DNA of 64,000 nucleotides from Chitinophaga filiformis (lineage in GTDB: Bacteria > Bacteroidota > Bacteroidia > Chitinophagales > Chitinophagaceae), in NCBI RefSeq assembly GCF_900102545.1, contig NZ_FNBN01000010.1, positions 209,445 to 273,444 of the forward strand. Reading direction: 5' to 3'. Each line of letters opens with the position of its first letter. Position 1 is the stretch's first letter. Under the pieces are notes generated by a model. It had not been told where the DNA came from and ran no database searches. It saw only the letters and a program-made list of their open reading frames with translations. The translations under genes and the position numbers were made by a program. Of the stretch, positions 41,709-55,100 are shown one piece after another.

Positions 41709-43115
41709 TTAAACAGTTACATTTTCATTTGCTTCCAATGCAGGCGCCATGGAATAATTCACCGCTTCAAAGATGGCCAGAGCTCTGTCAATCAAAGTTT
41801 CAGTGATGATCAGGGGAGGCAGGAGCCTGATCACATTGTTATATTGCCCTCCGATCTCAAACAATAGTCCCCGCTGGAAGCATGCTTCCTTTATCTTCAC
41901 TACGATCTCATTATCGGGTTGCTTGGTTTCCTTATCCTTTACATACTCGATCCCGAAAAAGAGACCACGTCCCCTTACTTCACCGATAAAAGGAACATTT
42001 CCTTCCAGTTCTTTCAGCCTTGCCCGGATGAGGGATGACATTTTAGCCACATGCTCCTGCAGGCCGCTGCCGGCCACAAAATCAAAGGCGCCATTACCTG
42101 CGGCAATACCCACCTGGTTACTTCTGAAAGTACCAATATGTTTACCACTCTTCCATTTCTCAATGCGTTTGTTATATACAATGGCGGCCAGCGGGAAACC
42201 AACACCGCCAATACCTTTAGACATCGTATAGATATCCGGCACTACTCCGCTATGCTGGGAAGAAAGAAACTTACCCGTACGGAAGAAGCCTGCCTGTATT
42301 TCATCAAATATGACCACGATGCCATGTTCATGTGCAATAGCAACCACCTCCCTCAGGAAATCATCTTCAGGGATCACGATGCCGCCTTCACCCTGTATAG
42401 GCTCCAGGAGGATCGCTGCCGGCTTCTGTATACCGGAGTGTGGATTCTCCAGTATTGATCTGAGATAGGATGCACATTGCAATCTGCAGGTACTTTTCTG
42501 CTGATTAAAAGCACATCTGTAACAATAGCTGTAAGGAATAAAATGAACATCGGGGGTCAGTGCACCCAGGCCGGTTCTGAATGTCACGCTACTGGTGGTT
42601 GCCAAAGCGGTAGTGCTCATCCCATGATAGGAACCCTGAAAAGCGATGACGCCCGTTCTGCCCGTTGCGAGCTTGGCCAGCTTGATCGCTGCTTCAATGG
42701 CATCAGAACCGGTAGGACCTGTAAAAGCGACTTTGAATTCATCCCTTACTGAAGCATCCAGGTGCCCCAGCAATTTATCAATGAACTGTACTTTATTTTC
42801 AGTAGGAAAATCGAGTGCATGTATAAGGTTCTCCTGCTGCCGGCGCACATATTGCATAACGAATTCATTGCAATGTCCAACATTCACCACCCCTGCAAAG
42901 GAAAAGAAGTCGATCAGATAGTTGCCATCCTCGTCTTCCACCACAGCCCCCTTTGCGCGCTTTATAGCAATAGGCATACTTCTGCTGTATGACACAATCT
43001 CCGATTCTTTCAATTGCTGCTGCTGCAAAATGGCCTCCGATCTTGGACCAGGAAGCTTTGCACTAATGATCCGCTCACTGGCAGCGAGGTGGTACTTTTC
43101 AAATTTGTTTTCCAT
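41709..43115 (-). CDS. Class III aminotransferase, 2,4-diaminobutyrate type
   Basis: 468 aa PLP enzyme. The segment FTGPTGSDAIEAAIKLAK (131-148) is characteristic of 2,4-diaminobutyrate:2-oxoglutarate aminotransferases, as are DEIQAGFFRTG (D271, E272) and the PLP lysine K300 in MSKGIGG. It should convert L-aspartate 4-semialdehyde and glutamate into L-2,4-diaminobutyrate. A cysteine cluster (C198, C201, C210, C214) seen in several relatives is present. The gene sits 55 bp after NRPS-A and 12 bp before the hydroxylase gene. It agrees with the Dab/Orn-type code of A6 in NRPS-B, so it probably supplies that monomer. It could in principle serve another 4-aminobutyrate-like amine donor reaction, but the family signature is specific. 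Confidence 0.9.
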   Translation of the reverse strand: MENKFEKYHLAASERIISAKLPGPRSEAILQQQQLKESEIVSYSRSMPIAIKRAKGAVVEDEDGNYLIDFFSFAGVVNVGHCNEFVMQYVRRQQENLIHALDFPTENKVQFIDKLLGHLDASVRDEFKVAFTGPTGSDAIEAAIKLAKLATGRTGVIAFQGSYHGMSTTALATTSSVTFRTGLGALTPDVHFIPYSYCYRCAFNQQKSTCRLQCASYLRSILENPHSGIQKPAAILLEPIQGEGGIVIPEDDFLREVVAIAHEHGIVVIFDEIQAGFFRTGKFLSSQHSGVVPDIYTMSKGIGGVGFPLAAIVYNKRIEKWKSGKHIGTFRSNQVGIAAGNGAFDFVAGSGLQEHVAKMSSLIRARLKELEGNVPFIGEVRGRGLFFGIEYVKDKETKQPDNEIVVKIKEACFQRGLLFEIGGQYNNVIRLLPPLIITETLIDRALAIFEAVNYSMAPALEANENVTV

Positions 43116-43170
43116 AATTTCTACGAACTAGAAGAGTTAAATAATTGAGGTCGTGGTGGCGACTACCTGT

Positions 43171-46100
43171 TTAGAGATTAATAGGAATGTCAATCATTCC
43201 TACTGTTAACGGGTCTGTATGTTGTTGTAACCGAATGATCTCATCTGTTGTTTTCCAGGGCTCCTGTACTGCTATCTCCACAATTTCATTCAATCGCTGC
43301 TTTACAAACGCTATTCTTGCGTCGCTGAATACTGCAGTCCTGTATTTGATCCGGACGCGGATACCTCCTGCATGCTCGCGAAACAGGATCGTCATGTCAT
43401 ACTTAGTAGTTTCATCGCCCACTTCAAGTGGAGTAATGACGATATCATCTGCCTGTAATTCCATTTCCTGCCGGTCTTCATTTTCAAAAACCACCAGCAT
43501 ATTGTATAGTTCCAGCCGACGTGCGTCTACTACCTGTTCCAGTGGGTAATGCTGGTAAAGCAGGATTTCTCTTACCTGGTCCTGCAACTTTTGCATGAGG
43601 GTGATGAAAGTATCGCTTTCTTTTATTTGCAATACAACCGGCAATGTGTTTACATAAAAACCGATCTGGTCTTCCATATCCTCTTGTCTTCTCCCTGCTA
43701 CAGGTATGCCCAATACTAATTGCGACTGAGCGGCAAAAGCATGCATCAGTAAAAAAGTACCTGCCAGTACAGCAGCATGTAAGCTGACGCCATGCATGGA
43801 TGCGAGTTCTTTCAGGTCTCCACCAAGTTCAAACACGCTTGTTTTCCCTGTCCATTGCTTTTGCACATCCGGGATAAGATCATAAGGGAATATTGCGGCC
43901 CCGGCTGCAGCTTCAAGTTGCATAGACCAATACCGGGCCGCTTTTGCCGCGTCTGGCGTATCCATCCATTGCAGTTGTGTTAACACGGCATCTTTATACT
44001 GACGTGTTTTTAAAGGCAACAATAGATGATGATATAAAGCTGTCAGCTCATTCATAATAATACCAACAGACCAGCCATCAGTAACAATGTGGTGCGCCAC
44101 AACAATAAGGTGATATTGCTCCGGAGCCTGCTGCAACAGCGTCATCCGCATCAGCAGGTCTTCCTGAAGATTAAAAGGAAGGGATAACATTTCCTGCAAT
44201 ACATCAGCCGTAGCCATGCCCTCCTGAGCTATTGCTATTTTCACAGATGGATCATAAGCTATCACCTGCCGTACCATCCCGTTTACCAGACGGAAACGGG
44301 TACGCAACACTTCATGCCTTGCTACAAGTGCCGCAAATGCTGCTTCCAGTGCATCAATATTTAAGCTGCCTTTTATGACATATACTGCAGGCATCAGATA
44401 CGCTTCACTTCCTCCCTGTTGATCTATGATCCACAGTTTCTGTTGTTCGAAGGATAACGGATAATGTTCCTGCTCTTCAAACACGTGAAGCTGTGGCTGT
44501 GTGGCAGCCTGTTTTCTAAGATGAGCGGCCTGTTCCTGAATGGTCTGAAAAGCAAATACGTTCTGTAAACTCACCTCCTGTTGCAGTACAGCTGATAACC
44601 TGGCTGCGAGCAACATGGCATTCAGGGAATGCCCGCCGTGCAAAAAGAAATTATCTGCAACACCTATCCGGTCAAGTTGTAACACTTCTTTCCAAACTGT
44701 ACGTATCTGCGATATGAATGGATCAGCTATAGCAACATCTGCAGTCTTCTGCTCCGCTCTATCGAAAGGCAGGGCCGCCTCATTGATCTTTCCACTGGTT
44801 GTAACAGGGAAAGCATCCAATTGCACCCATCTGGATGGGACCATATACTGCGGCAATTGCGTTTGAACGAAAGCCGTAATGACTGACGCATCTCCAGGTG
44901 TTTTTAACTGATAAAATGCCACCAGCTCCTCGTTCCTCACTACTACATATGCCTGTTGTATCAGAGGATGTGATTGAATAGCCGATTCTATCTCGCCCAA
45001 CTCAATACGATATCCCCGCAATTTTATCTGCCGGTCCATTCTGCCGATAAATTCTATCGTTCCATCAGCTAGCCATTGTCCTGTATCTCCTGTCAGATAT
45101 ATTCTTGTATGACGTCCATCAATGGTAGTGTTGATAAATCTGCTGGCTGTCAACTCCGGCTTATTCAGATAAGCCGTACCTACACCAGCTCCTCCAATGC
45201 AGATCTGTCCTGGTATGCCTACGGGCACCGGCTGCAGATCCTTATCCAGCAGATAAATACCTGTGTTTCTCAGTGGCTTTCCAATAGTACTCTTCCTTCT
45301 ATTGACATCTGCCCATTCCCAGGTAGAATTCACGGTAGCCTCTGTTACACCATATACGTTGATCAACCTGGCGGTATTTCCAAATAGTGCCTGGAAGCGC
45401 TTAACCAGTGCAGGATCCAGGGCCTCTCCTCCTGTAATGACATATCGTAGCGGAGGCAATACTACCTTCTGCTCAAGTGCAGTCAACAATACATGTAAGA
45501 ATGATGGTGTCAGATCAGTGATCGTGATCTGCCCTGTTGCAAGGACCGAGGTATATGCTGCCAGGTCTCTTCTCACCTCTTCATCAATAATCACCAGCGT
45601 ATGACCATATACGAGTGGTGCAAAAAGTTGTTGTACTGATGCATCAAAATTAACAGAGGCAGTCAGTAATACGCGCATACCGACAGAAGACCTGTAAAGC
45701 ATTTCACCAAACCACATGACCAGGTTGTGCAATGCGCCATGAGATATTTCTACACCTTTAGGCTTTCCTGTTGTGCCCGAAGTATAGATCGCATACGCAG
45801 GCGCCATTTCCCGGGGATAAATAGCAGGATTCTCTGTGGTATATCCATCCAGCGCAATCGTATCAAGATAACATACTGCACAGGACACCTTAGGTGTATC
45901 AACAGCAGTATCAGTAAGCAGTAATGAGATACCGCTGTCTGAAATGATATAGGCCTTCCTGTCTGCCGGATACACTGTATCAACAGGTACATAGGCAGCA
46001 CCTGTCCTTAAGATAGCCCAGATAGCGATCACCAGCTCCGCAGAACGTTCCAGGCTAACACCTATCAGCGTTCCTGGCTGAATATTATATACAGCGATCA

Positions 46101-49100
46101 GATAATGCGCTAACTGATTTACACGTGCATTAAATGCGTGGAAACTGATCCTTTCCTCACGGAACATCAGCGCTGTTTCCATTGGACGGGAAATAGCCTG
46201 CATCTCCAGCAGATGGAAAAGATGAGGATCATCATTTGTAACAAACGGCGGATTGAAAGCGGATAAAGCCTGTTGTTCTTCCAGCGGCAAATAAGATAAA
46301 CTACTGACAGGCACTTCTGGTTGTTCCAGGCAATGCTCCAGAAATTGCTGAAAATATCGGGTAAAACGCGTCATCAGCTCCTCACTAAAAATATCTGCAT
46401 TGAACTGTATTCTTATATTCAGATGATCTGTATATTCTTCCAGATCAAAGTTCAGATCAAACTTACTGATCCCTGCATCTACCTGCCTGTAATCTTCATG
46501 CTTCCAGGTCTGTCCGGTCTCTTCCAGCATCACGACCATCACATCAAACAACGGAGAACGACTCAGGTCCCTGTTCAGCTGCAAACCATCAACCAGCAGA
46601 TCAAAAGGATATTCCTGGTGTTCATAGGCCTCCATCGCTACCTTCCTGACTGCTGCCAGTAAGTCCTTCAGCGTAGCGGAACCCTCCACAGATAATCGCA
46701 ATGGCAATGAATTCACAAATAGTCCTGCTACATTCTCTACCTCTGGTAAAGTTTTTCCGGAGACAGGAACACCCAGCACAATATCTTCTGTACCTGTATA
46801 CCGGTACAGGAAAGCGCCTATTATTCCCAACAGCGACATAAAGAGGGTCACCTCCCCCTGTTGTGCAGTTTCTCGTAGCTGCTTCAATTGGGTTGCATCC
46901 AGGGAGATCGTCTGTGTATTTCCTTTAAAACTTCTTACTGCAGGGCGTTTGGTACAGCCTGGCAGTTCCAGCGGCACTACCGGCGTTGCAAAACGCTGAT
47001 ACCAATAGTCACGTTGTGGCAACAACTCGCCAGCTATCATCCTTTGCTGTTGCGCAATGGTATATTCTTTATATTGATAGGACAGCGGTGCTAATCCACC
47101 TTCTATAACATTATATAATGTAAACAATTCTTTCGCCAGCATATTCACGGTGCTGCCATCTGCAATGATATGGTGCATGGTGCAAACGACGGTAGACTTA
47201 TCTACTATTGTAATCTGTAGCAATGGCCATTCATCCAGTTTAAAAACAGGCATACTATTCCCGCTAAAATGCAGTTTGAATACACACTTATCTGCAGGTA
47301 ATATTTTTTGTACGGGCGCCCCCTGTACCACGGGAAAAATAGTGCGCAGACTCTCGTGCCTGTTCACCAATAATTGTACACATTCCTCCAGTAACCTTTC
47401 ATCTACTTCCATTTCCAGCTTAGTCTGGAAGGAAATATTATAAGCCGTCTTTTGCGTATCCAGCTGATGTAGTATCCACATCCTCTTTTGTGCATATGAT
47501 ACAGGGTAATATTCCTGTTCCTCCGGCTGTATGATCCCGTTATCTGTGCTGCCAGCCGCCAATGCGATCACCTCTGCAAACTGATGGAATACAGGCTTCA
47601 TAAAAAGGTCCCGCAGCTGCACCGCCTTTGAAAAGTATTGACGCACCTTATTCACCAGCTTCGTTCCATTCAGGGAGTTCCCTCCTGACAGGAAAAAGTG
47701 ATCATTCCTTCCTGCGGCGGTAACACCCAGTACATCTTTCCAGATATCGGCCAATGCTATTTCCTGGCGTGTCAGGAAAGGCACCGCTTCCGCTGCCACA
47801 GTTGTTTGCGGCGTGGATAATGCCTTCCTGTCTATCTTACCGGTAACTGTTAAAGGGAATGCCTGGAGGTGAATAAATTGTGAAGGCACCATATAAAACG
47901 GCAAGCGGGCAGATAAGTAATCATATAAGCCGGTCTGCGGTAATCCATCCTTTGTAGTGTAATACATCACCAGCTGTGCTGTTTCCTTCCAGACAGTGAT
48001 CAGCACTTCCGACGTCAACCCGGATGTACCGCATACATGAGTGATCTCTCCTGCTTCAATTCTATAACCACGTATCTTCAACTGATCATCCATACGACCA
48101 GCGAACTGCAGATATCCTTGTCCGTTTACAATGCCATAGTCACCCGTTCTGTACAGTAACTCTCCTTTCCTGAAGGGATTTTCAATAAACTTTTCCTGCA
48201 GGGCTGCTGTCATTTTCACATATCCTGTGGTCAATCCTTTGCCGCCCAGGTAGATCTCCCCCTTCACCCGGGGAGGTACCTGTTGCAGATCGGTGTCCAG
48301 CAGATACACTTGCCTGTTGGCAATAGGCCGCCCGATCCATTGACAATCATCTTCACTATTTACTTTATGATAAGTAGCACATACAGTAGATTCCGAAGGG
48401 CCATATGTATTATAAATACTCACCTTTCCTAACAGATTGCTGATATGCCCTGCGTGTAAGACTTCGCCACCGCTGATAAGTACGCGCAGATCAGGAAACG
48501 CAAGCCCGGTTTTATTCAGCTCACCGATCACATAAGGCGTCGTGCTAAGCAGTGTAATACCCTGCTGCTGCATTACCATGGTTAGCTGATCAACGTCCCT
48601 TCCGCCTGCTGGAAGGACATACAGGCCACCACCTGCCGCCAGTACAGGGAATATTTCTTCTATCAATACATCAAAAGAAATAGAAGATTGTTGTATAATC
48701 CTGTCAGCTGCCGTTATGTTGAAAGCTTTCCCAAAAGTCAGCACATAGTCTGCTAAAGCCCCATGACTGATCTTAATACCTTTAGGGATGCCAGTCGAAC
48801 CTGAAGTATAGATGATATAGGCGATATCTTCTTCCCTGATGTCACATTCAGGATCATGTGTAGGATAAGTACTGCTATCTGTACAGTTAATAACAGCGAT
48901 ACCGGGTGGAATAATAGCTGTATCATGATCCGTAAGGATAATACGGGGCGACGTTTCATCGATCATATGTTGCAGGCGTACTACCGGATACTCAGGGTCC
49001 ATAGGTACATAAGTATTACCTGCTTTCAATACTGCCAGTATCGCTATTGGCAGATAGGCTGACCTGTTCATCAGCAAGCCTGTACATTGCCCGGGTGCAC

Positions 49101-52100
49101 CACCTTCCTGTATCAGCTGATGGGCGAGCTGATTAGCGGCTTCATTCAGCTGACGATAAGTATACTGTATCTTTTCACAAGTAATGGCAATAGCATTCGG
49201 CTGAATAACAGACTGCTCTGTTATCCTTCTGTGAACGGGAATAAACGGACTGCGATCTGTAAACGTATTATTCCAGTTATGCTGCCAGTCGCCTGTTGTT
49301 GTAGCCCCCAGCAAGGTATCCGGCACCGTCAGCAATGTATTACCTAATACTTCAAAGTGCGTGAATAACTGTCCGATCAGTGCGTGATCAAATTTAGCGG
49401 TATCGTACCTGGCTTCCAACACCAGCTCTCCCGCTGCTTTCAGATGGAATTCCAGTTGAAGATCTACCAGTACATCTTTTAAAGATATCGGTAGCTGTTC
49501 TATTTCGAGTCCACTATCCAGTAGCTCAAACCGGTCGCTCCGGTCAAAGTTCTGTACCAATAACAATACATTGAACAATGGTGATGCTGTTCTGTTATAG
49601 CCGGCGGGTAATGTGTCCAGATCATAAGGATATACCTGATGTGAAAATGCTTCGATCACCTTTTGCTTGACCGCCTGCAGCATAGTCCGGAAAGATATTT
49701 TCGAATCAATAGCAGTACGAATGACCAATTCATGCAGAAAATAGCCCATAGCCGTTTCCATTTGCGGATAAGGCCTGTGTGCAGTATCTGTTGCTATCAG
49801 GATATCTTCGCTGCCAGTATATTTATAGAAAAGTACATTGAGTAATGATTGCAAAACGATAAAGGCACTTACTTGTTCTGCCGCGACAAGTTGTTCAAGC
49901 CCACTGATAAAGTCCTTTCCTAACACCCTGGTATATCTGTTGGTAACAGGAACCTGGCTGGCTTCTTTTGCAGGAAACACCAATGCCGGGATCTCTCCCT
50001 GTAGCTCACTGCGCCAGAAGTCGCGGTGCTCCTGCATCTGAAAGCTATCCAGAAAATGATCATACTGAAGTGCATAATCATGGAAGCGGAAATTAACAGG
50101 TGCCAGTGATAAAGGTGTGCCTTCTTTGAATGATCTGTATAAAAGAGAAAGCTCCCTGATGAAGACCTGAATAGACCATCCATCTGTGATCAGGTGATGG
50201 ATATTGAGCAGGAAAATATAAACATCCGGAGCAGCTACTGTAAGCGTCACATGTATCAATGGTCCATACTCCAGATCAAAAGTCCGTTTCACTTCCTGCT
50301 GTATCAGCTGGTCAATATCACTTTCTTCAATCTGTTCAAACCAGTCAGATAAGCGGAATGACGGTAATATCATCATCTGCGGCTCACCATCTCTCTCAAT
50401 GAAAACGGTACGTAAACTATCATGACGGGCAATCAGTGTTTCAAGTGCCTGCTGAAAAGCGGCCAGATCCAGTGCTCCCTTTATCCGGTACGCCCAGTTG
50501 AGATTCAGGGCAGCAGGCTTATTGCCCAGCTGATGTATGAACCATAATCTGCGCTGTGCATTGGTTAAAGGATATACTTCTTTTTTAATGATTCCCTGCA
50601 GAGCTGTCGATGGCTGTTGGGTCAGCCTGGCTGCCAGCTTACCGACAGTGGGATACAGGTAGAAATCCCCCATCCGCAGCAAAGCATAACCCATTTCCCT
50701 CAACCGGCCAGCTACTTTTGCCGCCTTTATAGAATTACCGCCTGCATGGAAAAAATTAGTGGTTACATGCACTGTATCCAGTTGCAATGCTTCTTTCCAG
50801 GCGGCAGTGAGTGCTTTCTCTTCAATAGTAACAGGAGCAGTTCCTTCACCGCTTTCCAATAATGGATAAGGTAATTTCTTCCTATCTGTTTTACCATTGG
50901 CATTCTCAGGAAGACTGTCAATCCTCACAAATGCCGCAGGTATCATGTATTCGGGCAGGCAATTAACAGCATATTCCCGTATCTCATCTTCTGATATTTC
51001 TACCCTGCATACATAATACACCGCAATAAATCTGTTTGCTTCTTCGCCCCATACCTTCGCTGCAAGCGCCTTTATACCAGGATGCCCGGCAAGTGCCTTT
51101 TCTACTTCCGTCAACTCTATCCGGTATCCTCTTATCTTTACCTGGTCATCCTGTCTGCCGAGGAATGTAATGCTGCCATCAGCATTCCATTTTCCGCGGT
51201 CGCCGGTTCTGTAAACACGCATGGCGATATCCCCATCCAGGTGTATGAACCTGGCAAGCGTTTCCTTTTCCAAACGTTGATATCCCCTGGCCAATCCGGC
51301 GCCGCCGATGTATATCTCTCCAACTATGCCTACAGGCAGTAATCGGTCGTTTTTGTCAACAATAAAAATATTTCTGTTCCTGATAGGCTTACCAATCTTC
51401 GCTGCATCTGACAAGGTCTTTACTTCCTGATATGCTGCACAAACTGTAGATTCTGTAGGCCCATAAGTATTAAAAACAGGTACTTTCCCAATGATCCTGT
51501 CAAGGTAAGCGGCCTTCAGCTCATCTCCTCCGCTTATAAGTAAACGAAGGGACGCCGGCAGGTCCGGCAGCTCATTCAATGCACTGATCACTAAAGGAGT
51601 GGTGCTTAAAACGGTAGCACCCTCTTTTTGTATGGCAGTCACCATCGCATGAATGTCCTTTCCTCCTTCGGGTAGTACCAGCACAGCTGCACCGCTACAT
51701 AATGCCGGATATATTTCTTCTATATGGGTATCAAAAGTGAGTGCGGATTGCTGTACAACAATGTCAGCCCGACCAATATCGAAGTAAGTCCGGAAGGTCA
51801 TCACATAATCAGCTACTGCACCATGCTCTATCAATACGCCTTTAGGTTGTCCGGTAGAACCGGAGGTATACAACAGGTAAGCCAGATCATGTTCATGAAT
51901 AGCTGTTTCACCCACTACAGCTACTTCTTCTATCTCATTCCAGCGCAATACCATAATATGCGCAGGGATATTCTCCAGCTCCTGGTCGGTGATCAGCCAT
52001 TTCACACCACTATCTTCCAACATAAATTGTATACGGGAAGCAGGAAAAGTAATGTCCAGTGGCACATAGGCAGCCCCTGCCTCCATGATCGTCAGCATAG

Positions 52101-55100
52101 CAATGATCATCTGCTCATTCCGGTTCATCAGGATACCTACCCTGTCTTCACCGCTTATGTGATACAGTTGGTTCAAATACGATGCACGACGGGTAAATGC
52201 TTCCACCAGCTCCTGGTAAGTGATATGCTGTGCTCCGCAGATAAGGGCGATACTGCCAGGATCCTGCGTTTTGATCTGCGCTGTAACGGGTAAGAAGGCG
52301 GCCGGGATAACAGGTGCATTAAATGTATGCGATGCAGGTGACGCAAGAGAGAAATCAGCTACTCTTGTTTCCGGTGTAGCTATAGCTATCTCCAGGAATG
52401 TACAAAGCTGTTCAAAGAAAAACTGTACAAATGCCTGGTCATAATACCGGGTATCATAACGCAGGTTGGCGCGAAGACCGCCGGCATATTCCCTGAACTC
52501 CAGCTGCAGATCAACGATAGCTGTCTGTTCCGGTATTTCAAGAGGTATTACCTGTAGTTCCCCTAGCGAAGGGATCTCGAGTGCATGTTCGAAGTTCTGG
52601 TACACAATCAACAGGTCGAACAAAGCGGAAGTAGCATCTGCCGCTGTCTCCTCCACTAACAGGTCTACCGGATATTGCTGATATTTATAGCCGTTCAGCA
52701 GTTGTTGTTTTACCAACTGCAACAGCTGACGAAAAGATATTTCTTCTTCAAAACGTACCCGCACAGGAAGTGTATTCAAAAAGCAACCGATCACGCCTTC
52801 CCATTCTGTGCGGGTCCGGCCTGCAGTTTCCAGGCCAAACAGGTTATCCTGCCTGCCCGTAAGCTTGTAATAAAGTAATTGAAGCCCTGTAAATAAGGAC
52901 ATCATCATCGTCACTGATTCCTGCTGACTAAATGCCTGCAGGGAAGCAAAAAGTGAAGTGGGAACATCCAAAGAAATCGTCGCCCCCGGATGCTGCCCTT
53001 TTTGCACCTCTTTCGTTTGCCGCAACGCTCCCAGCTCCGGTACATACCCAGCCAGCTCCTGTTGCCAGTATTGACGGGCATTCTCAAATAAGCCCTTCTC
53101 AATGCATTGCTTTTCCCATGCCACATGGTCACTGTAATAATACAATGAGGGTAAATTACATTCCTGCTGTTGCCGGCAACTTTCATAAAAGCTGTTCAAC
53201 TCTTTCATGAAAATGCCCACCGACCAACCGTCAAAAATAAGATGATGGAACGTGAACTGAAGTACATACTCTCTCTCCGGTAGTTCCAGCAATAATACTT
53301 TACACAATTGTTTCTCCGGACCGAACGACTGACCAGCGAAATCAGTTGTCAGCGAAGATATTGCTTCAGGTGCTGCCTGCATCTTCGTAATGGCAAACAC
53401 TTCCACCGGAAGGAATTCCTGTATAGGTTCCCCTTGCTGATACCGGAATACGGCCCTTAATACGGGATGCCGTTCCAACATCTTAGTCAATGCTTTTTCA
53501 AGAGCGGCTACATCCAGCGGCCCTTTAATAAAAGCGGCTACAGACAGGTTGAAGGAATGCCACATATCCTGTAGCTCACATTGCATCCACATCCTTTTCT
53601 GTGAATGTGATAACGAACAGGATGATATAAACGAACTACTGATCACCTGTGTCTCTGCTGATACAGGTGCTGCCAGCCTTTCAAGATCTTTAAATGAAGT
53701 CAGCTCAAACAACGCAGCTACATCCATCTGCCTGCCCGTTCTTTGTTGCAAATGATTATTCAACGTCATCATTTGCAGACTATTCAAACCTATGGATAAA
53801 GGAGCATCTGCCTCACTGACTTGTTTACCGGTAATACCACTCACGTAATCCAGTGCTATCTGCAACAATCCTTTATCCTTATCGCCGGCTTCCAGCACGG
53901 TCTGCAGCTGTTCCAGAAATCCATCAAACTCTCCTTCCAGATACCTGGATACCAGCTGAAAATACTGGATTTTCCCACTCGTGGTCTTTGGCATTCTATG
54001 GATAGCGATCACTTTGTCTGGCAATAATCCAAATCGTTCCGATAACCGCTGCGTGATCTGTTGTACTACAGGTACAAACGCTGCCGGAGTGCCTTTGAAC
54101 AATGCAAAGATGAGCAGCTCTCCACCGCTCTTATCCCTGCCCGTATGTACTGTTCCCGCTGCAGCTACCCTGCCTGTTTCCAGACCAGTTATATCTTCGA
54201 GTGCCCTTTCCAGGTCCTGGGGATAATAATTCTGTCCATTTACAATGATCAGGTTCTTAGAACGACCCGTAATCACCAGCCGCCCTTCATGCATGAAACC
54301 AAGATCTCCCGTCTTTAACCATCCATCCTCCTTGAGGATAGCACTGGTAGCCTCCGGGTTATTAAAATATCCTTGTGTAACATTCGTTCCCCTCACCAGT
54401 ATCTGGCCCACCTGCAGGTCTTCCAATGGAGTCCCGCCATCATCGCAGATCCTGACTGCGCAATGGGTGATAGGATAACCTACTTCCACAAAGTCAACGG
54501 CCTCCCTGCTGGCTGCGGGAACATACTGCACCCTGTCTCCGGTATGCAGGTACTGACGGTGAAGACTATATACCACCAGCGGGTTCCCTGGCTCCTGTAT
54601 CGAAACTGCTACAGAGGCTTCTGCCAGCCCATAACAGGGGGCAATGACATCTGCTGGCATCCCAAATGCTTGCATGCGTTCCTGGAACTTCCGGCAGGTG
54701 TTAATGGAAATAGGCTCTGCTCCGTTATAGATCAGTCGCACTGGGGAAAGATCCCATCCTGCACCGGCACCTGGCTCCAATGCCCCCATCAGGTATTCAT
54801 ATCCAAAATTGGGAGAATACAACAACGATGCTTTGAAAGCACTGGCCCTTTCTGGCCATATCAAGGGCCTTCTGATAAATAAGGAAGTAGCAATGATACA
54901 TTGACGTATCCCGCGTAACATAGCAGTGAGATGGAAGCCGATCAGGCCCATATCATGGGTAAGCGGCATCCAGCTTAAAGCAATATCAGCAGCAGTTATC
55001 TTACAACGCTCACTAATATCCAGGGTATTAAAATACAGGTTCCCATGGGTTAGCACAACACCTTTCGGTGTTCCCGTAGAACCTGAAGAGAACTGTATAA

